Positions 1 to 7,308 of a DNA stretch of 64,000 nucleotides are shown here, in pieces. The stretch lies in contig JAWKUI010000002.1 in the NCBI GenBank assembly GCA_041398705.1, forward strand, positions 619,204 through 683,203, in the 5' to 3' direction. Each line of letters opens with the position of its first letter. The first letter of the stretch is position 1. The position numbers and the translations under genes are program-made. The notes under the pieces are model-generated. The model was not told the origin of the DNA, searched no databases, and was given only the letters and a program-made list of their open reading frames with translations. The DNA is from NORP259 sp041398705. GTDB taxonomy: Bacteria; Planctomycetota; UBA1135; GCA-002686595.

Positions 1-115
1 CCGCTGGGGCCCAAGGAACAGATTCCCCGGCGGGGAGTTGACCTGGACGGGCCCGCAGCGCACAATCCCCGCCCTTGAGGCATCGCCTCCCTCGGCCTTC
101 GGGCCTTGGACCCCC

Positions 116-191
116 GGCCGGATAGCTCAGTTGGTAGAGCACTTGATTGAAAATCAAGGGGTCACCAGTTCAAGTCTGGTTCCGGCCACCA
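116..191 (+). tRNA. tRNA-Phe (anticodon GAA)
   Basis: The cloverleaf can be read directly. The acceptor stem GGCCGGA (116-122) pairs with TCCGGCC (181-187), and the discriminator A and CCA are encoded at 188-191. The anticodon stem CTTGA/TCAAG encloses the loop TTGAAAA, giving anticodon GAA. The T-arm carries TTCAAGT in its loop. The gene lies 74 bp upstream of arfB, so two translation-related genes are neighbours. Confidence 0.97.
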
Positions 192-265
192 TTGCCGGGG
201 GTCCGGTGTAAGTCCCTGCGGGGCTCCCTTTCTTCACGTGGCCGGGCACAATTGCCCCTATCGCA

Positions 266-694
266 ATGGAGCCCCTGCCCATCAACGCCCGCATCACCCT
301 GCCCGCAGCCGAACTCGAGCTGCGCTTCAGCCGCAGCGGTGGGCCTGGTGGGCAAAACGTAAACAAGGTCGAGACCAAGGCCGAGCTGCGCTTCTGCCCC
401 GGCAGCAGCAGTGTGTTCAGCGAAGCCCAAAAGGAGCGCATCGCCGAACGCCTGGCGAGTCGCTTGACCAAAGACGGTTTCCTCGTGCTGACCGCGAGTG
501 AACATCGCGAGCGTTCGCGCAACGAAGAAGCGGTGCGCGAGAGGATGGCGAACCTGTTGCGCGATGCGCTGCGGGTCGAAAAGGCGCGGCGGGCCACTAA
601 GCCGACGAAAGGTAGCCAGAAACGCCGGTTGGAAGGCAAACGCCAGCGTAGCGCGATCAAGCGCATGCGGGGCCGCGGCCCCGGCGACGATTGA
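266..694 (+). CDS. arfB: ArfB/YaeJ-type peptidyl-tRNA hydrolase (ribosome rescue)
   Basis: This 142-residue protein of the class I release-factor-like family hydrolyses peptidyl-tRNA on ribosomes stalled without a stop codon. The catalytic GGQ sits at residues 28-30 in the context SGGPGGQNVNK. The C-terminus is short and very basic (Lys/Arg-rich from about residue 100), as expected for the tail that enters the empty mRNA channel in ArfB. There is no codon-recognition domain, which separates it from RF1/RF2. The ATG start has no clear Shine-Dalgarno, but it gives the usual length for the family. The role comes from family knowledge; the motif and basic tail are seen. Confidence 0.93.
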   Translation: MEPLPINARITLPAAELELRFSRSGGPGGQNVNKVETKAELRFCPGSSSVFSEAQKERIAERLASRLTKDGFLVLTASEHRERSRNEEAVRERMANLLRDALRVEKARRATKPTKGSQKRRLEGKRQRSAIKRMRGRGPGDD

Positions 695-943
695 ATCCGG
701 CTCGGCCGAAAGGACGGCCTTCACCGCCTATCGCGGCTGTCATCCGTTGCTCCTCGGACGCGGGCATGATTTTGCCGACGTGCCGCCGGCGGCAGTTGTG
801 TGGATGGATTGACCTTCCACTTTGATTCACCGCTCGATGGGTATGCGCCTGCAAGCCGTGGCTGTCATGTCCTGCCCTTGCTCGCGTGGATCGCAAGGAA
901 ACACAACCCCGAAGGGGCCAAACGGCGAGGAGAAGTGGCTATC
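695..943. other. Intergenic spacer without a gene
   Basis: The space between arfB and the convergent porin gene holds no supportable coding sequence. Short open frames here lack family features and starts with ribosome-binding sites. Its only clear signal is the porin terminator at the porin-side end. Confidence 0.5.
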
Positions 944-980
944 AAAAAAAGCAGGACCCCGCGCCACGAGCGCGGAGTCC
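944..980 (-). terminator. Rho-independent terminator of the porin gene
   Basis: An 11-bp stem with one mismatch (954-964 with 970-980) and a 5-nt loop is followed on the minus strand by seven T (the A run 944-950 on the plus strand). It lies about 35 bp beyond the porin stop codon. There is no T run on the plus-strand side, so it acts for the minus-strand transcript. Confidence 0.9.
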
Positions 981-1014
981 ATTGTCGGTTCCCCGAAGGG
1001 ATGGGAGGGTGGTC

Positions 1015-2049
1015 TTAGAAGCCGACCTGCAGCTGAACCTGGATCAGGTCGCCTTCGACGGTGTTGTCGTCGGAGCTGATGGTCATGTAGCCGAAGCTGT
1101 ACTTCAGGTCGTGACCGTCGAGGTAGCGGTTGACGCCGACTTCAAGGGCGGAGGTGCTGGCCGCGTCGTCCATGTCCTGGAAGCGCACACCGACTTCCCA
1201 CTGGTCGGGGGTCATCATGTAGGTGCCGTACACCGAGAAGGCGGTGGTGTCGCCGGACAGCAGCGAGGTACCCGGGGCAGCCGAGACACCGTCGATGTCG
1301 GTGTCGAGGATTTCCGCGCCGAAGCTGTACTGGGAGCTGACCACGTGGGCCTCAACCAGGGTGCCGGTGCCGTCGTTGAACGTGCCGTCGTCGTACATGG
1401 CCAGGGCCACGGTGCCGGACATTTCGTCGGGGCCGCCGTAGGCGCCTTCCACTTTGCCGATGCCGTTGCCCATGAAGTCGAAGGCGACGCGACCCGCGAT
1501 GCGCAGTTCGTCGGCGACGCCGTCACCACCGTTCTGCACGGTCAGGGCCCAGTTCAGTTGGTCCATGCTGCCGGAGAGCATGGCACCGGCGTCACGGTTG
1601 TCGAACAGGTCGCCGATCTGGGAGCGGTTGATGAAGAACAGCTTGCTGGAGCTGTTCAGGCCGTTGCGGCTGATGCCCGCCTTGAAGAGACCAGCGCGCA
1701 CGCCGAAGTTGTTGACGGGGACGTCAACGTAGGCGTCGAGGAGGATGTTGGTCTTGGCGGTGTCGAGCTGCAGCTTGTAGCCGTAGTCGTTGTGCTCGCC
1801 GGTGAAGGACAGACGGGCGCGGGGAACGGTGAATCCGCCGAGGTCGACTCCAGGGGCGCCGGAGAACACTTCGTCGCCGGAGTTGGAGTAGTTGATCTGC
1901 ATGTAGCCGCTGATGTGCGGGCCAGCGTTGTCCATCTGGCCGGAGACCAGGGCCTCGATGTCGCGATCAAAGGACGAGTAGTCGGTTTCAGACGCCACCG
2001 CGAATCCGCTCAAGGTGAGGGCGGCAGCGCCGATGCTGAGAAGCTTCAT
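1015..2049 (-). CDS. Outer-membrane beta-barrel porin (OprO/OprP-like)
   Basis: This 344-residue exported protein has a signal peptide (MKLLSIGAAALTLSGFAVA) and then alternating, aromatic-bordered strands typical of a 16-18-strand barrel. It ends in a terminal Phe (VGF), the usual signal for outer-membrane insertion. Charged segments such as RARLSFTGEHNDYGYKLQLD resemble the phosphate-selective porin O/P superfamily. Substrate selectivity cannot be read from the sequence. The start at 2049 was chosen over an upstream in-frame ATG because it begins the signal peptide and has CGGAG about 15 bases upstream. It is monocistronic, with its own terminator. The barrel call is firm; the family assignment is moderate. 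Confidence 0.75.
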   Translation of the reverse strand: MKLLSIGAAALTLSGFAVASETDYSSFDRDIEALVSGQMDNAGPHISGYMQINYSNSGDEVFSGAPGVDLGGFTVPRARLSFTGEHNDYGYKLQLDTAKTNILLDAYVDVPVNNFGVRAGLFKAGISRNGLNSSSKLFFINRSQIGDLFDNRDAGAMLSGSMDQLNWALTVQNGGDGVADELRIAGRVAFDFMGNGIGKVEGAYGGPDEMSGTVALAMYDDGTFNDGTGTLVEAHVVSSQYSFGAEILDTDIDGVSAAPGTSLLSGDTTAFSVYGTYMMTPDQWEVGVRFQDMDDAASTSALEVGVNRYLDGHDLKYSFGYMTISSDDNTVEGDLIQVQLQVGF

Positions 2050-2410
2050 TTGGTTTGACACTCCGAGAGGGGTGAGAGACAGAGGGTTGGGGGCCAGTCG
2101 TCCCGCCACGCGGGTCAGAAACCGAACACCCGTGGCCGGCTGGCGCCGACCGCTTCAGATTGATTCCGGGTGTTCCATCGGCGTGAGGCCGATGCGCTGG
2201 ACAAGATTCCTCGCCTGACAGGAAGTCTCATACCTAAACCCATGGAAAATTGAAAGTTAGGTATGGCCAGCATTTACAGGAATCGCCGTTCGGGGCCCCC
2301 TTACGGGCCCAAAAAGGCCGATTCCCCCCTTCCAACGCCCAATTTTTTGAGCACCGCTGCCACAGGAGTGGGGATCGGGCCCTGGGCCCAGGCCAGCGAT
2401 TTCGGGGCCC
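2050..2410. other. Porin upstream region, 361 bp, non-coding
   Basis: No credible gene is present. The stretch holds the 9-bp inverted repeat at 2229-2265. It also holds a GC-rich hairpin-prone segment at 2279-2325, with outer arms GGAATCG and CGATTCC around two GGGCCC hexamers. The hairpin could mark the 3' end of the minus-strand gene that stops at 2411, but it has no T tract. The porin promoter should lie in this region, but no convincing -35/-10 pair was found. Confidence 0.5.
2229..2265. promoter_or_regulatory. 9-bp perfect inverted repeat upstream of the porin gene
   Basis: CATACCTAA (2229-2237) and TTAGGTATG (2257-2265) are perfect inverted copies separated by 19 AT-rich bases, in otherwise GC-rich DNA. 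They lie 180-216 bp upstream of the porin start. The shape suits a dimeric regulator's operator or part of a promoter, but no known box, including a Pho box, matches. Confidence 0.35.
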
Positions 2411-2827
2411 TCAGGCCTGGCCGGGCAAGCGGAAACCGCGGTGCTGGGTGCCGCAGGAGCCGCAAACGATCTCCCGCTCCCCCACCATCCAGGTGGTGGC
2501 CAGGGCCAGGACGGCCCAAGCGATGCCGGGCGCCGGCCACCAGACGGCCGCGATCGCGCCAGGAAGGGCGGCCAGCAGGCCGAGGCCCCATTGCGCCTTG
2601 CGCACCACGCGCAGATCCCCCGCAGCGCAGTGCAAGCACCCCTTGAGACCCCCTTCCGGGGTCCTCTGATCCAGGTGCAGGTGGATCTCCTTCCGGGTTC
2701 CCGGCGCGTAATACCACGACCGCAGGGCAAACGGCCCGTCGGCTTTGAGGGTCAAGCGCCGGTTGGGGTCGTCCGGGTGCGGCAGCACCAGGTCAATCCA
2801 GCGGATCGGGTGGGGGTCGTAGCTCAC
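2411..2827 (-). CDS. Small membrane protein with two Cys-pair motifs (unknown function)
   Basis: The 138 residues begin at a GTG. A hydrophilic N-terminal half contains a CLHC pair. Two hydrophobic helices follow (about residues 80-95 and 98-115), then CGSCGTQHRGF near the C-terminus. The two CxxC pairs lie on either side of the membrane hairpin and could jointly bind zinc, like a split rubredoxin-type ribbon. I do not recognise a family. The reading frame is supported by the helices and paired cysteines, not by a ribosome-binding site, which is weak. It is divergent from the SDR gene at 2992. Confidence 0.6.
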   Translation of the reverse strand: MSYDPHPIRWIDLVLPHPDDPNRRLTLKADGPFALRSWYYAPGTRKEIHLHLDQRTPEGGLKGCLHCAAGDLRVVRKAQWGLGLLAALPGAIAAVWWPAPGIAWAVLALATTWMVGEREIVCGSCGTQHRGFRLPGQA

Positions 2828-2991
2828 GGGCGGGGAAGGGTTGGAAACCGCGCAGAGCGTACCCGATCCAGCCCCGCGGCCGCGCCTGGAAACGCCGCAG
2901 GAGCCCCTTCGAGACCATTAATTGTCCGTCCGCGCCCCGGATTGCTGCATCGGGCCCTGGTGCGGGGGTCTCCCACCCCTACCCTGGCCCC

Positions 2992-3690
2992 ATGCAGGAC
3001 ACTTGGAATGTACTGGTCACCGGGGGGACCCGGGGGATTGGCAGGGCCATCGCGGAACGGCTGGGGGCGGAAGGGCACCGGGTGGCGATCCTCGGCCGGG
3101 ATCCGGGGCACCTGGAGCGGGCCTGCGGAGAGCTTCGAGCGCTGGGGAACGAGGTTTGGGGCGTCCAAGCGGACTTGGAGCAGGCAGGCGAGGTGGCTCC
3201 CGCGGTGCAAAGCGCGGTGGAACAGCTGGGCGGCCGACTCGATGTGCTTATCAATAATGCTGGGGTCTTCGACATGCGTCCGCTCGAGCGCATGGACCTG
3301 GCCTTTTGGCAGCGTTTCCTGGCCATCAACCTCACCGCCCCGTTCTTGGCGACCCAAGCCGCCCTGCCCTACCTACGCAGGGCCCAGGGCCAGGTGGTGC
3401 AGATCAACTCGGTGGCCGGCAAGCAGGGCTTCCCGCATAACACCGCCTACTGCACAACAAAGTACGGCCTACTGGGGTTCAGCGAGGCTTTGGCCGCCGA
3501 AGTCGAAGCCGACGGCCTTCGCGTGCGCAGCGTCTACCCTGGGCCGACCCGCACGGACATCTTCAACGGCGTGGATGGCGACTGGGACCACGATAGTATG
3601 AACTTGCCGGAAGATGTAGCCGCCGTCGTGCTTGCGGCCTTGCAGGCCCCGAAGGACCAGCGGCACTTCGATGTCCCCCCGCCCCGCTGA
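2992..3690 (+). CDS. Short-chain dehydrogenase/reductase (SDR)
   Basis: This is a classical 232-residue NAD(P)-dependent SDR. The cofactor motif TGGTRGIG lies at residues 10-17 and NNAG at 88-91. The catalytic residues are Ser140, Tyr153 and Lys157 (YCTTK), followed by PG-T at the usual site after the active Tyr. Arg14 in the glycine motif suggests NADP(H) preference. The substrate is not evident. FabG-like reductases and sepiapterin-reductase-like enzymes share this layout, and a pterin synthase and folE lie about 0.6 kb downstream. The intervening DUF2203 gene is on the other strand, so co-transcription with them is unlikely. Confidence 0.88.
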   Translation: MQDTWNVLVTGGTRGIGRAIAERLGAEGHRVAILGRDPGHLERACGELRALGNEVWGVQADLEQAGEVAPAVQSAVEQLGGRLDVLINNAGVFDMRPLERMDLAFWQRFLAINLTAPFLATQAALPYLRRAQGQVVQINSVAGKQGFPHNTAYCTTKYGLLGFSEALAAEVEADGLRVRSVYPGPTRTDIFNGVDGDWDHDSMNLPEDVAAVVLAALQAPKDQRHFDVPPPR

Positions 3691-3713
3691 GACCCGCACG
3701 TCTGATCCCAAGC

Positions 3714-3752
3714 CGACCGGGCCTGGCCCCCAGAGGGAACCAGGCCCGGTCG
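3714..3752. terminator. Hairpin between convergent genes (probable bidirectional terminator)
   Basis: A perfect 13-bp stem (3714-3726 with 3740-3752, core GACCGGGCCTGG) has a 13-nt loop. It sits in the 96-bp gap between the ends of the SDR gene (+) and the DUF2203 gene (-). Neither side has a clear T tract, so its efficiency is uncertain. Confidence 0.6.
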
Positions 3753-3786
3753 CGTTGTATCAGGTCCGGCGCGAGCCGGCACGGGT

Positions 3787-4182
3787 TCAGGATTCCATCT
3801 GCAGTTCGACGCCCGGGATGCGCTCGACCTCGGCAGCATCCAGGTCCCAGCAGTAGCCGTCTTCCATGGTGCCGCTGGGCCCGGGGATCCGGATCTGGCG
3901 ATCCAGCTCGACCAGGTAGCAGCCCAGGGAATCGAGCTCCTCAAGGGCCTTGCGGCGTTCGCGGAGCTGAGTGCTCAACCGGGTGCGGATCTCCATCGCC
4001 CGAGCCCGCTGCTGCGGATCCTCGGGAAGCTCCCCATCCATGCCGGACAATTGGCTCCACTCGCCTACGAGCCCTCGAATGGCCCGGGAGCGCTCGCGAA
4101 GCTCCACAATGATGCCTTGCAGTAGCGGCACCAGGGCGTTGGCGTCTTTCAGGGTGTAGCGGGTAGGGGTTTGGGTTTTCAT
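3787..4182 (-). CDS. DUF2203 family protein
   Basis: The 131 residues match the small helical DUF2203 family. An N-terminal YTLKDANALVPLLQ segment is followed by two long charged helices (coiled-coil-like) and a C-terminal GCYLVELD...IPG segment ending in a short acidic tail. The function of the family is not established. The start is secure: AGGAGG lies five bases before ATG at 4182, the clearest Shine-Dalgarno in this part of the window. An in-frame ATG upstream adds an unrelated GC-rich extension and was rejected. The gene is apparently monocistronic and converges with the SDR gene. Confidence 0.8.
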   Translation of the reverse strand: MKTQTPTRYTLKDANALVPLLQGIIVELRERSRAIRGLVGEWSQLSGMDGELPEDPQQRARAMEIRTRLSTQLRERRKALEELDSLGCYLVELDRQIRIPGPSGTMEDGYCWDLDAAEVERIPGVELQMES

Positions 4183-4319
4183 GGTTCCTCCTGGGGGGGG
4201 CAGGCCCACTTCGCTTTGAAGCCGAGAGAATTCCTCGTCCGAAGGACTTTTCCAAAAATCGGGCCGGTGGGGTGAGCAGGAGGGTCCCAGGGCCCTAAAT
4301 TGCCCGCCCCAGCGATCCC

Positions 4320-4748
4320 ATGGCACACCCCCAGGTCCAGATCACCCATTGCGAGGAGTTCTCCTCCGCACACCGTTTGCACTCCCCCCACCTGTCGGAC
4401 CAGGAAAACCGGCACGTGTATGGACCCTGCAATACCACCCACGGCCACAACTACCGATTGGAGGTCACGGTGCGCGGCCCGGTCGACCCGAAGACCGGCA
4501 TGGTGATGAACCTGAACGACCTGATGGACGTGATGCGCAGCGAAATCTGGCAACACGTCGATCACAAGTTCCTGAACGAGGACGTGCCGTTCATGAAAGG
4601 CGTCATCCCTACCGCCGAGAACCTGGCGATCGTGATTTGGCAACGCATCGCTGCGTGCCGTGAACGCTTTGGCAGCGCGCGCCTGTACCGGGTGCGCATC
4701 GTGGAGAGCCGCGACAACTTCGTCGACTACTTTGGAGAGAGCGCATGA
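4320..4748 (+). CDS. queD: 6-pyruvoyl/6-carboxy-tetrahydropterin synthase family (QueD-type)
   Basis: This 142-residue T-fold enzyme acts on dihydroneopterin triphosphate. Zinc ligands are His18 (FSSAHRL), His41 and His43 (HGHNY). The catalytic Cys37 has QueD-type spacing, C-x3-HGH, whereas mammalian pyruvoyl-tetrahydropterin synthase has C-x5-HGH. Elsewhere it reads like the eukaryotic enzyme (LSDQEN, GMVMNLNDL, VDHKFL, TAENLA). The gene overlaps folE by four bases (ATGA), so both are translated together from one message. FolE makes the substrate. The likely product is 6-carboxy-tetrahydropterin for queuosine; a biopterin-like product remains possible. Confidence 0.9.
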   Translation: MAHPQVQITHCEEFSSAHRLHSPHLSDQENRHVYGPCNTTHGHNYRLEVTVRGPVDPKTGMVMNLNDLMDVMRSEIWQHVDHKFLNEDVPFMKGVIPTAENLAIVIWQRIAACRERFGSARLYRVRIVESRDNFVDYFGESA

Positions 4749-5314
4749 AAGACCGTGAACAGGCACAGGATCTGATCCGGCAACTGCTCGTACAGATCGG
4801 CGAAGACCCCGACCGCGAAGGTCTGGCGCGCACGCCAAAGCGCGTGATCAAAGCCTATGAAGAACTGACCGCGGGCATGGACATGACCGTGCACGATGCG
4901 GTCGGCCACGGCGTTTTCGAGGAGGATTGCTCCGAGATGGTGCTGGTGCGCGACATCGAGTTCTATTCGCTGTGCGAACACCATATGTTGCCGTTTTACG
5001 GCCGCGTGCACATCGGCTACATCCCGCGCAACAAGATCCTCGGGCTTTCCAAACTCGCCCGAATCACCGATGTATTCGCCAAACGCCTGCAGGTTCAAGA
5101 GCGCATGACGCAGGAGATCGCCAACGCCGTGCAAGAGGTCATCGACCCGCTGGGCGTCGGTGTGGTGGTCGATGCCGCGCACTTCTGCATGATGATGCGC
5201 GGAGTACAAAAGCAGAATTCCTCGACGATGACCTCGTGCCTGCTCGGCTGCTTCCGCAGCAACGCATCGACGCGCAATGAGTTCCTGCGCTTGATCAGCA
5301 ACCTGCGCAGCTGA
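4745..5314 (+). CDS. folE: GTP cyclohydrolase I
   Basis: This 189-residue enzyme converts GTP to 7,8-dihydroneopterin triphosphate, the entry step for folate and for queuosine through QueD. The zinc site is visible as Cys77 and His80 (SLCEHHMLPF) with Cys148 (HFCMMMRG). GTP-binding segments include RTPKR (29-33) and QKQNSS. The length is normal for the single-domain type I enzyme. It starts inside the last codons of the upstream pterin synthase gene. Immediately after its stop codon the 127-nt palindrome begins, probably ending the transcript. Confidence 0.97.
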   Translation: MKDREQAQDLIRQLLVQIGEDPDREGLARTPKRVIKAYEELTAGMDMTVHDAVGHGVFEEDCSEMVLVRDIEFYSLCEHHMLPFYGRVHIGYIPRNKILGLSKLARITDVFAKRLQVQERMTQEIANAVQEVIDPLGVGVVVDAAHFCMMMRGVQKQNSSTMTSCLLGCFRSNASTRNEFLRLISNLRS

Positions 5315-5441
5315 CCCTGAAATGTGTTACGTACGGAAGCGGGTTTAAGTAGTCACACAAATCGCAGCGGGCGCCGGTCGTTTCGACCGGCGCCCGCTGC
5401 GTTGTGACTACTTCCCGCTTCCGTACGTAACCATTTCAGGG
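5315..5441. repeat. 127-nt imperfect palindrome between convergent genes
   Basis: The left and right halves are inverted copies with small bulges. Matching blocks from outside in are CCCTGAAATG, TTACGTACGGAAGCGGG, AAGTAGTCACA, and a perfect 18-bp core CGCAGCGGGCGCCGGTCG (5363-5380 with 5384-5401) closed by a TTT loop. About 56 base pairs form in total. It starts at the first base after the folE stop codon, and its far end contains the stop codon of the opposing EF-hand gene. A bidirectional terminator is the simplest role, but it is longer than needed and lacks T tracts. A small palindromic mobile or repetitive element is the alternative. Confidence 0.85.
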
Positions 5442-7094
5442 CAACGTGGAGTCTTTGGTGCGACCGGTTGCGGGCTTGCGATCGCCAGCCGGGGTCGAAA
5501 CCTCGGCGGGTTTCGGCGCGGGCTTGTCGGCCGGTTGCACGGTAGGCTTCTCCGCCGGTTTCGCGGGTTCGCTCACCGGCTTGCCGGCGGGTCTCACTGC
5601 GGGGGTTTCCGCGGGGGTCTTGGCCGGAGCTTCGGCGGGTTTGCCAGCCGGCTTCGGCCCAGCGTCGCCCGCTTTCGGGGCCGGCACCGGTTCCGCGCCG
5701 CGTTCTTTGGGAGCGGGCGTCGGTTTCACTTCGCCGGCGCGGGGTGCGGGCTTTTCACCGGGTTTGGCGGTTTCGCCGCGCACGGGCTGGGCGCCCTTGC
5801 GGCCGTCCAGGTCCTGCTTCTCGCCGTTCTGGCGTTGGCGCTCGAGTTCGGCCTTCTTCGCGGCTTCTTCGGCCTGGGCCTTGCGCAGATTCTCGCGGGC
5901 CTGCTGGGCACGCTCCTGGTTGTGGGCGTCCTGTGCCTTCTGCTCCGCGGCTTTGCGCTCGGCCTCCTTGGCGGCCTCTTCCTTGCTCAGCGGCCGGCCC
6001 TCGACGGGCTTGCCGTCAGCGGGTTTCACCCCCTCGGCGGGCAGCACCGGTTTGGCCGGCTCACCCTTGGCGGCATTCTCCGCTTCGACGATCTCGACGA
6101 GTTTCTGAGCGGCGCCACGGGCGCGGACTTCGAACACGTCGTAGATCTCGCGGCCTTCCTCCGCACTCAAGGCCCCCGAGCGCACCAGGGCGGTCACGCG
6201 GTCCTTGGCGTGGTTCAGGGCCCCGCGCCAGGCCACGATGGACTCCTGGGCGGCTTTGGCGTCGGGCTTGCCGTCCTGGCCGAGCAGGATGACTTCGCCG
6301 AGCGACTTGTAGATCTCGCGGCCATCCGCGGCGGAGAGCTGGCCACCGGCCAGGAGCCGTTGGACGTGGCCCCGGGCGCGCTGCTCCTTCTTGAGCATCT
6401 CCGGATCCTGACGGCCCGCGTTGTCCTCGGTGCCCTCGTTCGGCTTCGGACCATCCGCCACCGGGGTCGGCTTCTGCTCGGAGGGTTTGGGATCACGGGG
6501 CTGGACCTTGCCCTGCACACGCTTGGCGGGGGTGGCGCCTTCGGGACGCACGCCCGAGGCGTCGGCCGGCTTCGCGTCGGCCTCACCAGGAGCAGCGGCA
6601 GGTTTGGCGTCCGGCCCCCCCGCAACGGGGACCGGTTTGCCCGGATCGACCGCGGGGCGATCGGCGGGTTTGGCCACCGGGCCATCGGCCGGCTTGGCCG
6701 GATCCGCGGCGGGGTCACCCTGCTTGCGGCTCGCGTCCGCTTCGGCCTGCTTGCGCTTTGCTTCTTCCTCGGCTTTGCGCTTGGCCTCCTCTTCGGCGCG
6801 GCGCGCGCGCTCGGCCCGGCTGTCGGCGATCAGCTGCTGGTAGTAGTCCCGGAACTCGTCCGAGCCCATGCGCCGATCCTTGTTCTTGTCGTGCAGGGCG
6901 AACGCCTTGGCGGGGATGCCCGCCTTCGCCGCCTCGCGCGGGCTGATGGTGCCGTTCTTGTCGAGGTCGGTGGCGCGGAACGTGGCCGTGATGCGCTCTT
7001 CGAGAGTGAGCGCACCGCTGTCCGCCTGGGCTTGGGCCGCTCGCGCGCAGAGCAGGGCGACTGCGGCCAGCGTCAGATAGGAACGATTCTTCAT
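5436..7094 (-). CDS. Secreted EF-hand protein with Pro/Ala/Lys-rich low-complexity regions
   Basis: The protein has 552 residues and a signal peptide (residues 1-23, ending AQA). Two EF-hand calcium loops follow, at 43-54 (D-x-D-x-N-x-T-x-S-x2-E) and 69-80 (D-x-N-x-D-x-R). Next are an Ala/Glu/Lys-rich coiled segment, PAKPADGP-like repeats, and a middle region with two related units, each containing G-x-LSA-x-x-GREIY. The C-terminal quarter is a long proline/lysine-rich repeat, probably extended and possibly cell-wall or surface associated. No enzymatic domain is visible. The stop codon is inside the palindrome shared with folE. A calcium-binding structural or scaffold role is inferred. Confidence 0.8.
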   Translation of the reverse strand: MKNRSYLTLAAVALLCARAAQAQADSGALTLEERITATFRATDLDKNGTISPREAAKAGIPAKAFALHDKNKDRRMGSDEFRDYYQQLIADSRAERARRAEEEAKRKAEEEAKRKQAEADASRKQGDPAADPAKPADGPVAKPADRPAVDPGKPVPVAGGPDAKPAAAPGEADAKPADASGVRPEGATPAKRVQGKVQPRDPKPSEQKPTPVADGPKPNEGTEDNAGRQDPEMLKKEQRARGHVQRLLAGGQLSAADGREIYKSLGEVILLGQDGKPDAKAAQESIVAWRGALNHAKDRVTALVRSGALSAEEGREIYDVFEVRARGAAQKLVEIVEAENAAKGEPAKPVLPAEGVKPADGKPVEGRPLSKEEAAKEAERKAAEQKAQDAHNQERAQQARENLRKAQAEEAAKKAELERQRQNGEKQDLDGRKGAQPVRGETAKPGEKPAPRAGEVKPTPAPKERGAEPVPAPKAGDAGPKPAGKPAEAPAKTPAETPAVRPAGKPVSEPAKPAEKPTVQPADKPAPKPAEVSTPAGDRKPATGRTKDSTLP

Positions 7095-7308
7095 GTTTCC
7101 CCCGGTGATTTGCGAGAACCCGGCCTTGCGGCCGCCAGCGACCCCGTCCGGGGGCCCAGGAAAAACATCGGTCGGGAAGTCCCGTTGCTTTCCTCCTCGT
7201 CAGTATAGATTCTGGGTCCGATCCGGGGGGCCATTCCGGGCCCAAATGGGCACACCTGGCCCAGTTCCCGACGGAATTGCCCAATTGGGGCCCTGCCATC
7301 CGAATCCC

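Noticed and set aside
886..2058. Long plus-strand open frame opposite the porin gene (390 residues)
   Set aside because: Antisense to a well-supported beta-barrel gene with signal peptide and terminator; composition is Gly/Val/His/Asp-rich with no domain. High GC content produces such frames.
2992..5314. A complete tetrahydrobiopterin cluster (SDR, pterin synthase, folE)
   Set aside because: The SDR gene is separated by a gene on the opposite strand and has no sepiapterin-reductase-specific feature; the synthase has QueD spacing. Kept only as a possibility.
5535..7208. Plus-strand frame of 557 codons opposite the EF-hand gene
   Set aside because: Mirror of Ala/Lys/Pro/Glu codons as Gly/Leu/Phe/Arg; no start signal or domain; the minus-strand frame has a signal peptide and EF-hands.
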